Source of the DNA: Mycolicibacterium sp. MU0050
GTDB taxonomy: Bacteria > Actinomycetota > Actinomycetes > Mycobacteriales > Mycobacteriaceae
Direction: 5' to 3'
Assembly: GCF_963378085.1 (NCBI RefSeq)
Contig: NZ_OY726395.1
Location: 1,488,001 to 1,552,000 of the forward strand
Length of the DNA: 64,000 nucleotides
Position numbers and translations under genes: made by a program. The notes under the pieces were generated by a model that had not been told where the DNA came from, did not search any database, and was given only the letters and a program-made list of their open reading frames with translations. Each line of letters opens with the position of its first letter. Position 1 is the stretch's first letter. This document shows positions 1 through 9,064 of this stretch, piece after piece.

Positions 1-10
1 TCTCGCTCAC

Positions 11-25
11 GAGAATCATATTCTC
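11..25. promoter_or_regulatory. Operator-like palindrome GAGAAT-N3-ATTCTC
   Basis: GAGAAT (11-16) and ATTCTC (20-25) are perfect reverse complements around CAT. The ATTCTC half is followed after seven bases by GATAAC (33-38), so 20-38 also reads as a 10/12 match to the ATTCTC-N7-GAGAAT motif found perfectly at 38726 and 41020. Function as a repressor site is inferred from recurrence only. Confidence 0.45.
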
Positions 26-167
26 ATATCCGGATAACAGATTTCCATGAACTTCGCGTTTGGTCAACGTCGGGTGCCCTCGGCGGGTCCGCGGCGGCAA
101 CTCGCTTCGGCTCGTCGACCTGCGGATTCGAGGCCGCGGCAGCGGCGGAGCTGCGGTTCGGATGTTG

Positions 168-208
168 ATTCTCGATTAGTGAGAAGCTAGTTTCCTAGTT
201 GTGAGAAC
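168..208. promoter_or_regulatory. Tandem operator-like sites, 22-bp phased
   Basis: ATTCTC (168-173), seven bases, GAGAAG (181-186), three bases, GTTTCC (190-195), seven bases, GAGAAC (203-208). The first unit matches the consensus ATTCTC-N7-GAGAAT at 11 of 12 positions and the second at 8 of 12. The two units repeat with a 22-bp period, the same layout as at 25039-25079. The array lies about 90 bases before the amidohydrolase start, consistent with an operator. Confidence 0.5.
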
Positions 209-295
209 GCGCGCAGCCCAGCGCGTCAGCCTCTGTCGTGGCCGCCCGACGAGACGACGGACCGGGATCGGGTGCCCTAGCTGGAAGGAAGCGCC

Positions 296-1594
296 ATGCA
301 CAAGGACGACATGATTTTGATTTCGGTGGATGATCACATCATTGAGCCGCCGGATATGTTCAAGAATCATTTGCCGGCGAAGTATGTCGATGAGGCGCCG
401 CGGTTGGTGCATAACGCTGATGGCTCGGATACCTGGCAGTTTCGGGATGTGGTGATTCCGAATGTGGCGCTCAATGCGGTGGCGGGCCGGCCCAAGGAGG
501 AGTACGGGCTGGAGCCGCAGGGTCTTGATGAGATTCGGCCCGGGTGTTATGACGCTGCGGAGCGGGTCAAGGACATGAGTGCCGGTGGGGTGTTGGCGAC
601 GATGAATTTTCCGTCGTTTCCCGGGTTCGCCGCGCGGTTGTTCGCCACCGATGATGACGAGTTTTCGATGGCGTTGGTGCGGGCGTACAACGATTGGCAT
701 ATCGATGAGTGGTGCGGGTCGCATCCGGGGCGGTTCATTCCGATGGCGATTCCGGCGATCTGGAATCCGCAGTTGTGTGCCCAGGAGATTCGGCGGGTGG
801 CCGACAAGGGTGTGCATTCGTTGACGTTCACCGAGAATCCTTCGACGTTGGGGTATCCGTCGTTTCATGACCTGGAGTACTGGCGGCCGGTGTGGGAGGC
901 GCTGGTCGATACCGAGACGGTGATGAATGTGCACATCGGGTCGTCGGGGAAGTTGGCGATCACCGCCCCGGATGCGCCGATGGACGTGATGATCACGTTG
1001 CAGCCGATGAACATCGTGCAGGCCGCCGCGGATTTGTTGTGGTCGGCGCCGATCAAGGAGTTCCCGACGCTCAAGATCGCGCTCAGTGAGGGCGGCACGG
1101 GCTGGATTCCGTATTTCCTGGATCGGGTGGACCGGACCTTCGAGATGCATTCGACCTGGACGCATCAGGATTTCGGGGGCAAGTTGCCCTCGGAGGTGTT
1201 CCGGGAGCATTTCATGACGTGTTTCATCTCCGATCCGGTTGGGGTGAAGAACCGGCATCTGATCGGGGTGGACAACATCTGCTGGGAGATGGACTATCCG
1301 CATTCGGATTCGATGTGGCCCGGGGCGCCCGAGGAGTTGTGGGCGGTGTTCGACACCTACGAAGTCAGCGACGAGGAGATCAACAAGATTACCCACGAGA
1401 ACGCCATGCGGCTCTACCAGTTCGACCCGTTCGCCCACATCCCCAAGGACCAGGCCACCGTCGGGGCGCTGCGCAAATCCGTCGAGGGCCACGACGTGTC
1501 GATCCGGGCACTGTCGCACGAGCGGGACCCCAACACCAGCAGCGGCATGGACGCCCTGACCGCCGCCGCCCAAGCCAACTCCTCAGCCCGCTAA
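296..1594 (+). CDS. Amidohydrolase family protein (ACMSD-like TIM barrel)
   Basis: This 432-residue protein looks like the PF04909 amidohydrolases that are abundant in mycobacteria. Supporting signs are the N-terminal SVDDHIIEP (Asp12, Asp13, His14), NVHIGSSG in the middle, ALSEGGTGWIPYFLDRVD and the C-terminal MDYPHSDS segment; such motifs supply metal ligands in this family. The substrate is unknown; known members hydrolyse or decarboxylate ring-derived acids. It heads a five-gene (+) run of acyl-CoA genes. Codon use is odd: up to about 1347 third positions are mainly G or T (ttg, gat, att), after which they switch to the C-rich pattern of the neighbours. Two further amidohydrolases lie at 18498 and 19712. 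Confidence 0.85.
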   Translation: MHKDDMILISVDDHIIEPPDMFKNHLPAKYVDEAPRLVHNADGSDTWQFRDVVIPNVALNAVAGRPKEEYGLEPQGLDEIRPGCYDAAERVKDMSAGGVLATMNFPSFPGFAARLFATDDDEFSMALVRAYNDWHIDEWCGSHPGRFIPMAIPAIWNPQLCAQEIRRVADKGVHSLTFTENPSTLGYPSFHDLEYWRPVWEALVDTETVMNVHIGSSGKLAITAPDAPMDVMITLQPMNIVQAAADLLWSAPIKEFPTLKIALSEGGTGWIPYFLDRVDRTFEMHSTWTHQDFGGKLPSEVFREHFMTCFISDPVGVKNRHLIGVDNICWEMDYPHSDSMWPGAPEELWAVFDTYEVSDEEINKITHENAMRLYQFDPFAHIPKDQATVGALRKSVEGHDVSIRALSHERDPNTSSGMDALTAAAQANSSAR

Positions 1595-1604
1595 CCCCCA
1601 CTGC

Positions 1605-1630
1605 GTGGCCCAAACTCACCTTTGGGCCAC
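1605..1630. terminator. Hairpin after the amidohydrolase gene
   Basis: GTGGCCCAAA (1605-1614) and TTTGGGCCAC (1621-1630) form a perfect 10-bp stem with a six-base loop, starting ten bases after the stop codon. There is no U tract, as is common for mycobacterial terminators. The inner 20 bases (1608-1627) recur on the opposite strand at 43650-43669 with one difference, so it is also a dispersed repeat. It could be a partial terminator or processing site inside the operon. Confidence 0.5.
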
Positions 1631-1712
1631 AAAGTACGAGAAACTTCCGGCACAACGTCGACCTCGACGCGCGGCCGGGACCGAATACGACGAGAACGTG
1701 AGGACGCACCCA

Positions 1713-2891
1713 ATGTCTGGCGGAATGAGCTTCGAGCTGACCGAGGACCAGCAGCTGATCCGGAAATCGGTCGCCGAGTTGGCGTCGAAGTTCGACGACC
1801 ACTACTGGATGACCAAGGACCAGGAGCACGAGTTTCCGCAGGAGTTCTACGACGCCATCGCCAAGGGCGGCTGGCTCGGGATGACCATCCCGGAGCAGTA
1901 CGGCGGCCACGGTCTGGGGATCACCGAGGCCACCATCCTCGCCGAGGAGGTGGCCCGCTCGGGCGGTGCGATGAACGCCGCCAGCGCCATCCACCTGTCG
2001 ATCTTCGGCATGCAGCCGGTGGTGGTGTTCGGCTCCGACGAGATGAAGGCGGCGACCCTGCCCCGCATCGTCAACGGCGACCTGCACGTCTGCTTCGGTG
2101 TCACCGAGCCCGGTGCGGGCCTTGACACCTCGCGCATCACCACGTTTGCCAAGCGCGACGGCGACCACTATGTGGTCAACGGCCGCAAGGTCTGGATCTC
2201 CAAGGCGCTCGAGTCCGAAAAGATCCTGCTGCTGGCCCGCACCACGCCCTATGACGAGGTGACGAAGAAGACCGACGGCCTGTCGCTGTTCCTCACCGAC
2301 CTCGACCGCGACCGGGTGGAGATCCGGCCCATCAAGAAGATGGGCCGCAACGCGGTCTCCTCCAACGAGCTGTTCATCGACGACCTGCGGGTGCCCGTCG
2401 AGGACCGGATCGGCGAGGAGGGCAAGGGATTCCAGTACATCCTGCACGGCCTGAACCCGGAGCGGATGCTGATCGCGGCCGAGGCGCTCGGCATCGGGCG
2501 GGTGGCCCTGGATCGGGCCGTCAAGTACGCCAACGAACGGCATGTGTTCGACCGGCCGATCGGGATGAACCAGGGCATCCAGTTCCCGCTGGCAGACTCG
2601 TTGGCCCGACTCGACGCCGCCGAGTTGATCCTGCGCAAGGCGACCTGGCTCTACGACAACGGCAAGCCGTGCGGGCGTGAGGCCAACATGGCCAAATACC
2701 TCTGTGCCGACGCCGGTTTCGGCGCCGCCGACCGGGCGCTGCAGACCCACGGCGGGATGGGCTACTCCGAGGAGTACAACATCTCCCGGTTCTTCCGCGA
2801 GTCGCGCCTGATGAAGATCGCTCCGGTCAGCCAGGAGATGATCCTGAACTTCCTCGGCTCCCACGTGCTGGGCCTGCCCCGCAGCTACTGA
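1713..2891 (+). CDS. Acyl-CoA dehydrogenase
   Basis: A 392-residue flavoprotein of the acyl-CoA dehydrogenase family, expected to put an alpha,beta double bond into an acyl-CoA using FAD. The reading frame is open from 1605, but the ATG at 1713 (MSGGMSFELTEDQ) is chosen because homology begins there and GTGAGGAC precedes it. Visible family segments include GVTEPGAGLDTS (flavin/substrate region), DGDHYVVNGRKVWIS and the C-terminal QTHGGMGYSEEYNI. The usual C-terminal EGTSE is replaced by APVSQE, so the catalytic base may be the Glu in NPERML, as in isovaleryl-CoA dehydrogenase-type members. It sits between the amidohydrolase and a CoA-transferase. Confidence 0.9.
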   Translation: MSGGMSFELTEDQQLIRKSVAELASKFDDHYWMTKDQEHEFPQEFYDAIAKGGWLGMTIPEQYGGHGLGITEATILAEEVARSGGAMNAASAIHLSIFGMQPVVVFGSDEMKAATLPRIVNGDLHVCFGVTEPGAGLDTSRITTFAKRDGDHYVVNGRKVWISKALESEKILLLARTTPYDEVTKKTDGLSLFLTDLDRDRVEIRPIKKMGRNAVSSNELFIDDLRVPVEDRIGEEGKGFQYILHGLNPERMLIAAEALGIGRVALDRAVKYANERHVFDRPIGMNQGIQFPLADSLARLDAAELILRKATWLYDNGKPCGREANMAKYLCADAGFGAADRALQTHGGMGYSEEYNISRFFRESRLMKIAPVSQEMILNFLGSHVLGLPRSY

Positions 2892-2974
2892 GATCCAGCG
2901 ATGACTGTCTCGTGGACGCGTCCCAGGGCCGGGCAGGTGCCGCCGCGGCGCGGCGCCATGGTTATGTGAACCGC

Positions 2975-4207
2975 ATGCAGAACAACGCCGCGCCGCTGGC
3001 CGGGATCACCATCGTCGCGATGGAACAGGCCGTGTCGGCACCGATGTGCACCCGGGTGTTGGCCGATTTCGGCGCCCGGGTGATCAAGGTGGAGAACCCC
3101 AAGGGCGGGGACTTCGCCCGCGACTACGACGACGTCGTGAACGGCCCCGGTGGCCTTGCCGCGCACTTTGTCTGGGCCAACCGGGGCAAGGAATCGATCA
3201 CGCTGAACCTGAAGTCGCCGGCCGGTCTCGACGTGCTGCACCGATTGCTCGAGCGCGCCGACGCCCTGGTCTCCAACCTGGCGCCGGGCGCGCTGGCCCG
3301 GATGGGGCTGGGCGCCGAGGACCTGCACCGGCGGCATCCCAACGTGATACCGGTGGAGATCGACGGATACGGCCCCGGCGGTCCGCTCTCCCACAAGCGG
3401 GCCTACGACCTGCTGGTGCAAGCGGAGTCCGGGACCTGCGCGGCGACCGGCTATCCCGGCATGCCGGCCAAGCCGGGCCCGCCTGTGGCTGACGTCTCCA
3501 GCGGACTGTATGCGGCGCTGTCGATCATGGCGTTGCTGATCGGGCGGGAACGGCACGGCACCCAGACCGCCCCCGCGGTCGCGGTGAGCCTGTTCGACAC
3601 GATGACCGACATCATGGGTTATCAGCTGACCTACACCCAGCATTCGGGCATCGACCAGGAGCCCCTGGGGATGAGTTCGCCGGCGGTGGCCCCCTACGGT
3701 TCCTTCCCGACCCGCGACGGGCAGACCGTCGTGCTGGGGACCACCAACGACCGCGAATGGCAGCGACTGGCCCGCGAGATCATCGAGCGCCCCGACCTGG
3801 CAGACGACCCCAGGTTCGCGTCGAATTCGCAGCGCTGCGAGCATCGGGACATCCTCAATGCCGCCATTGAATCCTGGTGCGCCCAACACGATCTGGCGCA
3901 CATTCAGAAGACGGCGGACGACGCGGGTATCGGAAACTCCCGCTACAACCGACCCAGCGAGGTGATAGCGCACCCGCACCTGCAGGCGCGCGACCGCTGG
4001 CGGCAGGTGGACACCCCCAAGGGGCCCATCTCGGCGCTGCGGCCCCCGCCGGTGATCGAGGGGTTCGAGCAACCGATGGGCGCGGTCCCCGGACTGGGGG
4101 AGCACACCGACGCGGTGCTGGCCGAGTTCGGCTTCGACGCGGCGGCCATCGCGCAGTTACGTGAGCAGGGCGCGATCGGGCCGGTCTATTCGGCCACGAA
4201 GCACTGA
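2975..4207 (+). CDS. CaiB/BaiF family (class III) CoA-transferase
   Basis: This 410-residue protein has the class III CoA-transferase signature: LAGITIVAMEQAVSAPMCTRVLADFGARVIKVE at the N terminus, ANRGKESITLNLKSPAG, and PVADVSSGLYAALSI, whose Asp is the likely acyl-carrying residue. It probably moves CoA between carboxylic acids. The frame opens at a GTG at 2912, but the ATG at 2975 starts right at the conserved domain and is preferred. Neighbours on both sides are acyl-CoA enzymes, so it may activate the pathway substrate. A second member of the family lies at 26609. Confidence 0.88.
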   Translation: MQNNAAPLAGITIVAMEQAVSAPMCTRVLADFGARVIKVENPKGGDFARDYDDVVNGPGGLAAHFVWANRGKESITLNLKSPAGLDVLHRLLERADALVSNLAPGALARMGLGAEDLHRRHPNVIPVEIDGYGPGGPLSHKRAYDLLVQAESGTCAATGYPGMPAKPGPPVADVSSGLYAALSIMALLIGRERHGTQTAPAVAVSLFDTMTDIMGYQLTYTQHSGIDQEPLGMSSPAVAPYGSFPTRDGQTVVLGTTNDREWQRLAREIIERPDLADDPRFASNSQRCEHRDILNAAIESWCAQHDLAHIQKTADDAGIGNSRYNRPSEVIAHPHLQARDRWRQVDTPKGPISALRPPPVIEGFEQPMGAVPGLGEHTDAVLAEFGFDAAAIAQLREQGAIGPVYSATKH

Positions 4208-4227
4208 AAAGTCAAGGCGGAGGAACA

Positions 4228-5370
4228 ATGCGAGAAACAGTCATCGTCGGTGCCGTGCGCACCCCGGTCGGTAAGCGCAACGGCGGGTTTGCCGAGACCC
4301 ACGCCGCGGACCTGTCGGCGTTGGTGCTCAACGAGCTGGCGACCCGAACCGGGCTGGACCCCGACATCGTCGACGATGTGGTGTGGGGCTGCGTGTCCCA
4401 GGTGGGAGATCAATCCAGCAACATCGGCCGGTACGCGGTGCTGGCCGCCGGCTGGCCCGAGCACATTCCCGGCACCACGGTCAACCGCGCCTGCGGATCC
4501 AGCCAGCAGGCACTGGATTTCGCGGTGCAGGCGGTGATGTCCGGTCAGCAGGACGTCGTGGTCGCCGGCGGCGTGGAGGTCATGAGCCGCGTCCCGTTGG
4601 GCGCGGCCCGCGCCACCGGAATGCCGTACGGCCCGAAAGCCCTTGCCCGTTATGACGGTTTCGAGTTCAACCAGGGCACCGGCGCGGAGATGATCTGCGA
4701 GAAGTGGGGCTTCGACCGGACCGCGGTCGACGAGTACGCCGTCCGCTCGCACGAGCTGGCCGCCGCGGCGCAGGACGCCGGCGCGTTCACCGAGCAGATG
4801 GTGTCGGTCACCACCGAGGCCGGTGTGGTCGACGCCGACGAGGGCGTCCGCCGCGGCACCACCGTGGAGAAACTCGCCGGGCTCAAGCCGGCGTTCAAGG
4901 ACGACGGCATGATTCACGCCGGCAACTCCTCGCAGATCTCCGACGGCGCCGCGGCGCTGCTGGTGATGACCACCGAGAAGGCCCGGGAACTGGGAATGAC
5001 ACCGCTGGCCCGCTATACCGCCGGCGCGGTGACCGGCGCCGACCCGGTGCTGATGCTCACCGGACCCATTCCGGCCACCGAAAAGGTGTTGCGAAAGGCC
5101 GGATTGGGGATCGACGACATCGGTGTGTTCGAGGTCAACGAGGCCTTCGCCCCGGTGCCGATGGCCTGGTTGGCCGATACCGGCGCGGATCTCGCGCGGC
5201 TGAACCCCCTCGGCGGTGCGATCGCGCTCGGGCATCCGCTGGGCGCGTCCGGCGCCGTCCTGATGACCCGGATGATCCATCACATGCGTGACAAGGGCAT
5301 TCGCTACGGCCTGCAGACCATGTGCGAGGGCGGCGGCACCGCCAACGCCACCGTGGTCGAGCTCATCTAG
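4228..5370 (+). CDS. Acetyl-CoA acetyltransferase family thiolase
   Basis: A 380-residue degradative-type thiolase, expected to cleave a 3-ketoacyl-CoA with CoA. The nucleophilic Cys89 lies in VNRACGSSQQAL, the His in IALGHPLGASGA, and the second catalytic Cys (about residue 366) in MCEGGGTAN, so all active-site elements are present. Length is normal for the family. The start has GGCGGAGGAAC just upstream. It follows the CoA-transferase by 20 bases and precedes an acyl-CoA dehydrogenase by 21, which indicates one transcription unit carrying out beta-oxidation-like steps. Confidence 0.93.
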   Translation: MRETVIVGAVRTPVGKRNGGFAETHAADLSALVLNELATRTGLDPDIVDDVVWGCVSQVGDQSSNIGRYAVLAAGWPEHIPGTTVNRACGSSQQALDFAVQAVMSGQQDVVVAGGVEVMSRVPLGAARATGMPYGPKALARYDGFEFNQGTGAEMICEKWGFDRTAVDEYAVRSHELAAAAQDAGAFTEQMVSVTTEAGVVDADEGVRRGTTVEKLAGLKPAFKDDGMIHAGNSSQISDGAAALLVMTTEKARELGMTPLARYTAGAVTGADPVLMLTGPIPATEKVLRKAGLGIDDIGVFEVNEAFAPVPMAWLADTGADLARLNPLGGAIALGHPLGASGAVLMTRMIHHMRDKGIRYGLQTMCEGGGTANATVVELI

Positions 5371-5391
5371 CACCGACAAGGGAGAAACCTG

Positions 5392-6540
5392 ATGCGTCGC
5401 ACGCTGTTCACCGAGGATCATGAGGCGTTTCGCGAGCTCGCGCGCGATTTCATCGAGAAGGAGGTCGTGCCCGCGTATCCGCAGTGGGAGGAGGCCGGCC
5501 GGATGCCGCGGGAGACGTTCGCCAAGCTCGGCGCCACCGGGATGATGGGGATGGCGATCCCCGAGGAGTACGGCGGGGGCGGGCAACCGGATTACCGCTA
5601 CAACGTGGTGCTGCAGGAGGAGGCGGCGCGGGCGTTGGTGACGCTGTCGACGGTGCGCACCCAGCTCGAGGTGATCCTGCCGTACTTCCTGCACTACGCC
5701 AGCGAGGAACAGCGGAAGCGTTGGTTTCCGGGGTTGGCCGACGGCACGTTGTTGACCGCGGTGGCGATGACTGAGCCGGGCACCGGATCGGATCTGGCCG
5801 GCGTGCGTACCACGGCCCGGCTCGACGGCGATCACTACGTGCTCAACGGGGCGAAGACGTTCATCACCGGTGGCATGCAGGCGGACCTGGTGATCGTCGT
5901 AGCGCGGACGTCGACCGATCCGGACAACCGCCGCCGGGGCCTGACCCTGCTGGTGGTCGAGGACGGCATGGCCGGCTTCGAACGCGGCCGCGAACTGGAG
6001 AAGATGGGCTGCAAGGTCCAGGACACCGCCGAGCTGTCGTTCACCGACGTCCGCGTCCCGGTCACCAACCGGCTGGGGGAGGAGGGCGAGGCGTTCTCCT
6101 ACCTGGGGCACAACCTGCCCCAGGAGCGTCTGACCGTCGCCGTCGGTTCGGTCGCGCAGGCGCGCTCGGCGATCCATGCGGCGATCGAGTACACCAAGAC
6201 CCGCAAGGCGTTCGGGACCCCGGTGGCGTCGTTCCAGAACACCAAGTTCGAGTTGGCGGCCTGTTCGGCGGAGGTCGAGGCCGCGCAGGCGATGCTGGAT
6301 CAGGCGGTCGGCGAGCACGTCACCGGCGAGCTGTCCGGTGCCGATGCGGCACGGGTGAAGCTGTTCTGCACCGAGATGCAGGCCCGGGTGATCGATCGGT
6401 GCCTGCAGTTGTTCGGCGGTTACGGCTACATGATGGAGTACCCGATCGCGCGGCTGTACACCGATGCGCGGGTGGCCCGGATCTACGCGGGCACCAGCGA
6501 GGTCATGAAGGTCATCATCGCCAAGTCGCTGGGGCTCTAG
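5392..6540 (+). CDS. Acyl-CoA dehydrogenase
   Basis: A 382-residue acyl-CoA dehydrogenase. AMTEPGTGSDLAGVRTTA, DGDHYVLNGAKTFITGG and QLFGGYGYMMEYPI are the standard FAD and substrate segments. The C-terminal motif reads IYAGTSEVMK, with Ala where medium-chain enzymes have the catalytic Glu; the Glu in NLPQERLTVAV is the likely base, as in isovaleryl-type enzymes. The start codon has GGGAGAAACCTG before it. Last gene of the five-gene unit beginning at 296. Confidence 0.93.
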   Translation: MRRTLFTEDHEAFRELARDFIEKEVVPAYPQWEEAGRMPRETFAKLGATGMMGMAIPEEYGGGGQPDYRYNVVLQEEAARALVTLSTVRTQLEVILPYFLHYASEEQRKRWFPGLADGTLLTAVAMTEPGTGSDLAGVRTTARLDGDHYVLNGAKTFITGGMQADLVIVVARTSTDPDNRRRGLTLLVVEDGMAGFERGRELEKMGCKVQDTAELSFTDVRVPVTNRLGEEGEAFSYLGHNLPQERLTVAVGSVAQARSAIHAAIEYTKTRKAFGTPVASFQNTKFELAACSAEVEAAQAMLDQAVGEHVTGELSGADAARVKLFCTEMQARVIDRCLQLFGGYGYMMEYPIARLYTDARVARIYAGTSEVMKVIIAKSLGL

Positions 6541-6743
6541 CGCCCGCGATCTCCACCCTTCTCGCGCCGTGGACGGCGGCTCGGGGCGCCCATGCGGGTG
6601 CCCCGGCCGCAGCGGCGACGGCGCGATCTCAGTGTTTGTGCCCCCTGCACCGGTCTTCAGCGGCGGCGTGGCGCACAGTGCCCCGGGCGTGTGAGCCGAC
6701 CGGAAAATTTTCCGAAAGAGACTCTTGTCACAACGGCAAAACC

Positions 6744-6771
6744 AACCTACTGTATGTTCATTAAGTAGGTT
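6744..6771. promoter_or_regulatory. Palindromic operator before the TetR gene
   Basis: AACCTACT (6744-6751) and AGTAGGTT (6764-6771) are perfect 8-bp inverted arms around 12 bases, ending 24 bases before the GTG start of the TetR gene. A plausible -35 (TTGTCA, 6725-6730) sits just upstream, so a bound dimer would cover the promoter. Autoregulation is inferred from position and symmetry. Nothing similar was noticed elsewhere in the window. Confidence 0.6.
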
Positions 6772-6795
6772 TGCCCGACCGGAAAGTCTCAGCCC

Positions 6796-7401
6796 GTGAC
6801 CTCTGCCAGGCCTTATGCGACGTTGCTCGCCAAAGGAGAGGACCGCAAGGTCCGCATCCTCGCCGCCGCGCAACGGCTGCTCACCCAGAACGGGTGGCGC
6901 AACACCTCGCTGGCCCAGATCGCCAAGGAGGCCGGGGTCAGCGCCGCGGGCCTGCTGCATCACTTCGAGTCCAAGGAGCAGTTGCTGCACGCGGTCGTCG
7001 ATGCACGTGACGCCGAGGACAACGCGCGTCTGGACCGTTCCGGCGACCTACTGGAGCAGATTGCCCGTGCGGGAGTGCGCGCCGAACGTAACCCCGAACT
7101 CGTCGGCACTTACTCGGTGCTGCTTGTCGAGAACCTGATGCCGGATGCGCCACTGCATGACCGCCTGCTCGCCAGGCAGCGGGCCGCGGTGAAGATCCTG
7201 GCGGACCTCATCCGCCAGGGTCAGGCATCGGGGAAGTATCGCGCTGACATCGACCCGGATCTCAAGGCCGTGCAAATCGTGTCCCTCGTCAACGGAATGG
7301 AAATCTCATGGCTGCTCGATCCCTCAATGCCTCTGCAGGAAGCGCTGCGCGCGTACGCGACCTCGCTGAGCCGGGAATTCGCGCCGGAAGGCACATCATG
7401 A
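6796..7401 (+). CDS. TetR family transcriptional regulator
   Basis: A 201-residue regulator with an N-terminal helix-turn-helix at about residues 17-62 (RILAAAQRLLTQNGWRNTSLAQ, then AGVSAAGLLHHFESKEQLL), typical of TetR; the C-terminal part should bind a small ligand. The GTG at 6796 is used because the domain begins soon after it and a palindrome lies directly upstream. Its stop overlaps the start of the next gene by four bases (ATGA), so the two are translationally coupled. Likely represses itself; other targets cannot be told from the window. Confidence 0.9.
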   Translation: MTSARPYATLLAKGEDRKVRILAAAQRLLTQNGWRNTSLAQIAKEAGVSAAGLLHHFESKEQLLHAVVDARDAEDNARLDRSGDLLEQIARAGVRAERNPELVGTYSVLLVENLMPDAPLHDRLLARQRAAVKILADLIRQGQASGKYRADIDPDLKAVQIVSLVNGMEISWLLDPSMPLQEALRAYATSLSREFAPEGTS

Positions 7402-7919
7402 GGTACCGCCTGGACGTGGTCGCGCCCAGCGTTCGCGACGCGGTGAGCGCCGCCGGCGGCTGGATGTTCGACCGGGTCATGGCGGGCTGGGACGTGCGCG
7501 TCCTGATCGACCCGGAGCGCGCCGACGCGGCCGACGACCGGGCCCTGCAGATCCTCGGCGCCGACACCGGCGACCTCGAGTCCGCGCTGCTGACCGGTCC
7601 CCGCGGGGTGCGGCCGCACGCGCTCGCGGTGGCCGCCGATCTCTACGAGCAGGATTCACGCATCCGCGAAGGCATTCAGCAGGCGCTCGACAGCGGGCAG
7701 ACCGAGGTCACGCTGTGGGGCGAGAGCTGGCCGGACGAGTTGGACCACAGCAGCGTCGGGTCGGTCGAGCACCGGCTCAGCGTTGCCGCGCGGGCCTTCA
7801 AGGCGCAGGCGCTGGCCGCGCTGGACTGTACGGAGGCCGGGGCCGACGTCATCGAGCTGTTTCGCAGCGGCACACCGGCAAGCTGCCCGGTGGCCGCTGA
7901 CCTGGTGCCCGCCAGCTAG
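7398..7919 (+). CDS. Protein of unknown function coupled to TetR
   Basis: A 173-residue protein starting MRYRLDVVAPSVRDAV at an ATG that overlaps the TetR stop. I do not recognise the family. It has no signal peptide or membrane segment; GWMFDRVMAGWDVRVLID and the C-terminal Ala-rich helices suggest a small soluble alpha/beta protein. It shares operon structure with the TetR regulator. Its TAG stop is split: TA belongs to the target-site duplication of the IS630-type element and the G is the first base of that element. The pre-insertion sequence restored from the right junction (TA then G) would also give TAG at the same place, so the protein is unchanged. Confidence 0.75.
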   Translation: MRYRLDVVAPSVRDAVSAAGGWMFDRVMAGWDVRVLIDPERADAADDRALQILGADTGDLESALLTGPRGVRPHALAVAADLYEQDSRIREGIQQALDSGQTEVTLWGESWPDELDHSSVGSVEHRLSVAARAFKAQALAALDCTEAGADVIELFRSGTPASCPVAADLVPAS

Positions 7920-9064
7920 TGGTGTGTCGTTGAAATAGTCTGGTTATTTGTTGGTAGACTCGGTGGATGGTGGCTGCGGCGTTGACGGCGACGGTTGAAC
8001 AGCGAGTTGAGCTGGAGCGGATGGCGGCCTCGACGTCGTTGCCGCACCGGGCGGTGATCCAAGCTCGGGGCCTGCTGTGGGCCTGTGACGGGATCGCCAA
8101 CGATGAGATCGGGCGGCGCTGTGGGGTGGACTCGGATGCGGTGCGACGCTGGCGTTCTCGATTCTCCGAAGAAGGCATCGCCGGTGTGGGCAAGATCGCC
8201 AAAGGTCGCGGCCGCAAGCCCAGTCTGCCAGCGGGTACGGTCGCCGAAGTGCTGCGTCTGACCCGTGAAGAACTGCCCGCAGACGGATCGACGCAGTGGT
8301 CCACCCGCACCATGGCCGCCCGGGTTGGGGTCGGAAAAGACTCCGTGGCCAAGATCTGGGCTGACCACAATCTCCAACCTTGGAAGGTGAAGACCTTCAA
8401 GGTCAGCAACGATCCGCATTTCGAGGAGAAACTCGTCGATGTTGTTGGGCTGTACATGAATCCGCCAGCCCGTGCGGTGGTGTTTTCCTTCGATGAGAAG
8501 ACTCAATGTCAAGCGCTGGACCGGACCCAACCCTCGCTGCCGATGAAACCCGGCCGAGCCGGCACCATGACCCACGACTACAAACGCCACGGCACCATCG
8601 ACCTGTTCGCGGCGATGAACGTTGCCACCGGTGAGGTGCTCACCGATCTGCGCAAAGGCCACACCGGCGCCGATGTACTGCGGTTCTTCAAACAGATCGA
8701 CGCCTCTGTGCCCCGCGGACTGGCCGTGCATGTCGTGCTTGACAACCTCTCGGCGCACTCGACTCCGGAGATCAAGAAGTGGCTGGCGCACAAGGACCGT
8801 CGCCGCTGGCACCTGCACCCCACTCCGACCTCGAGTTCCTGGCTCAATCTCATCGAACGCTGGTTCAAAGAGCTCACCGACAAACGACTGCGTCGCGGAG
8901 TATTCACCAGCGTCGCCGATCTCACCGAGGCGATCACCACCTGGGCCGCCCACTGGAACGCCAACCCCACGCCATTCATCTGGAAAGCCACCGCAGAAGA
9001 CATCATCACCAAAGTCCGCCGCGGACGCGAAACACTTAACCACCTCAATTCACAGACGGAGCAC
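7919..9064 (+). mobile_element. IS630-type insertion sequence, complete
   Basis: A 1146-bp element flanked by TA on both sides (7917-7918 and 9065-9066), as expected for IS630/Tc1-mariner target duplication. The ends are imperfect inverted repeats: left GTGGTGTGTCGTTGAAATAG and right (reverse complement) GTGCTCCGTCTGTGAATTGA, about two thirds identical over 30 bases. It carries one intact transposase gene. Insertion was into the TA of a TAG stop codon. The transposase stop codon itself is completed by the right-hand TA plus the following host base. Confidence 0.85.

Larger units (their letters stand above)
1..295. other. Upstream region of the first operon
   Basis: No convincing gene is seen in these 295 bases. 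They hold a 15-bp perfect palindrome near the left edge (11-25) and two tandem operator-like sites (168-208), so this is read as the promoter/regulatory region of the amidohydrolase gene starting at 296. The sequence directly before that start (CTGGAAGGAAG, ending about 8 bases before the ATG) is a good ribosome binding site. Confidence 0.6.

Noticed and set aside
176..1573. 465-residue minus-strand frame over the first amidohydrolase
   Set aside because: Pro/Arg/His-rich shadow translation; the plus-strand gene has clear family motifs.
4186..6990. 934-residue open frame on the minus strand
   Set aside because: It is antisense to intact thiolase and acyl-CoA dehydrogenase genes and its translation is low-complexity Arg/His/Gly-rich, as expected from GC-rich codon shadows.
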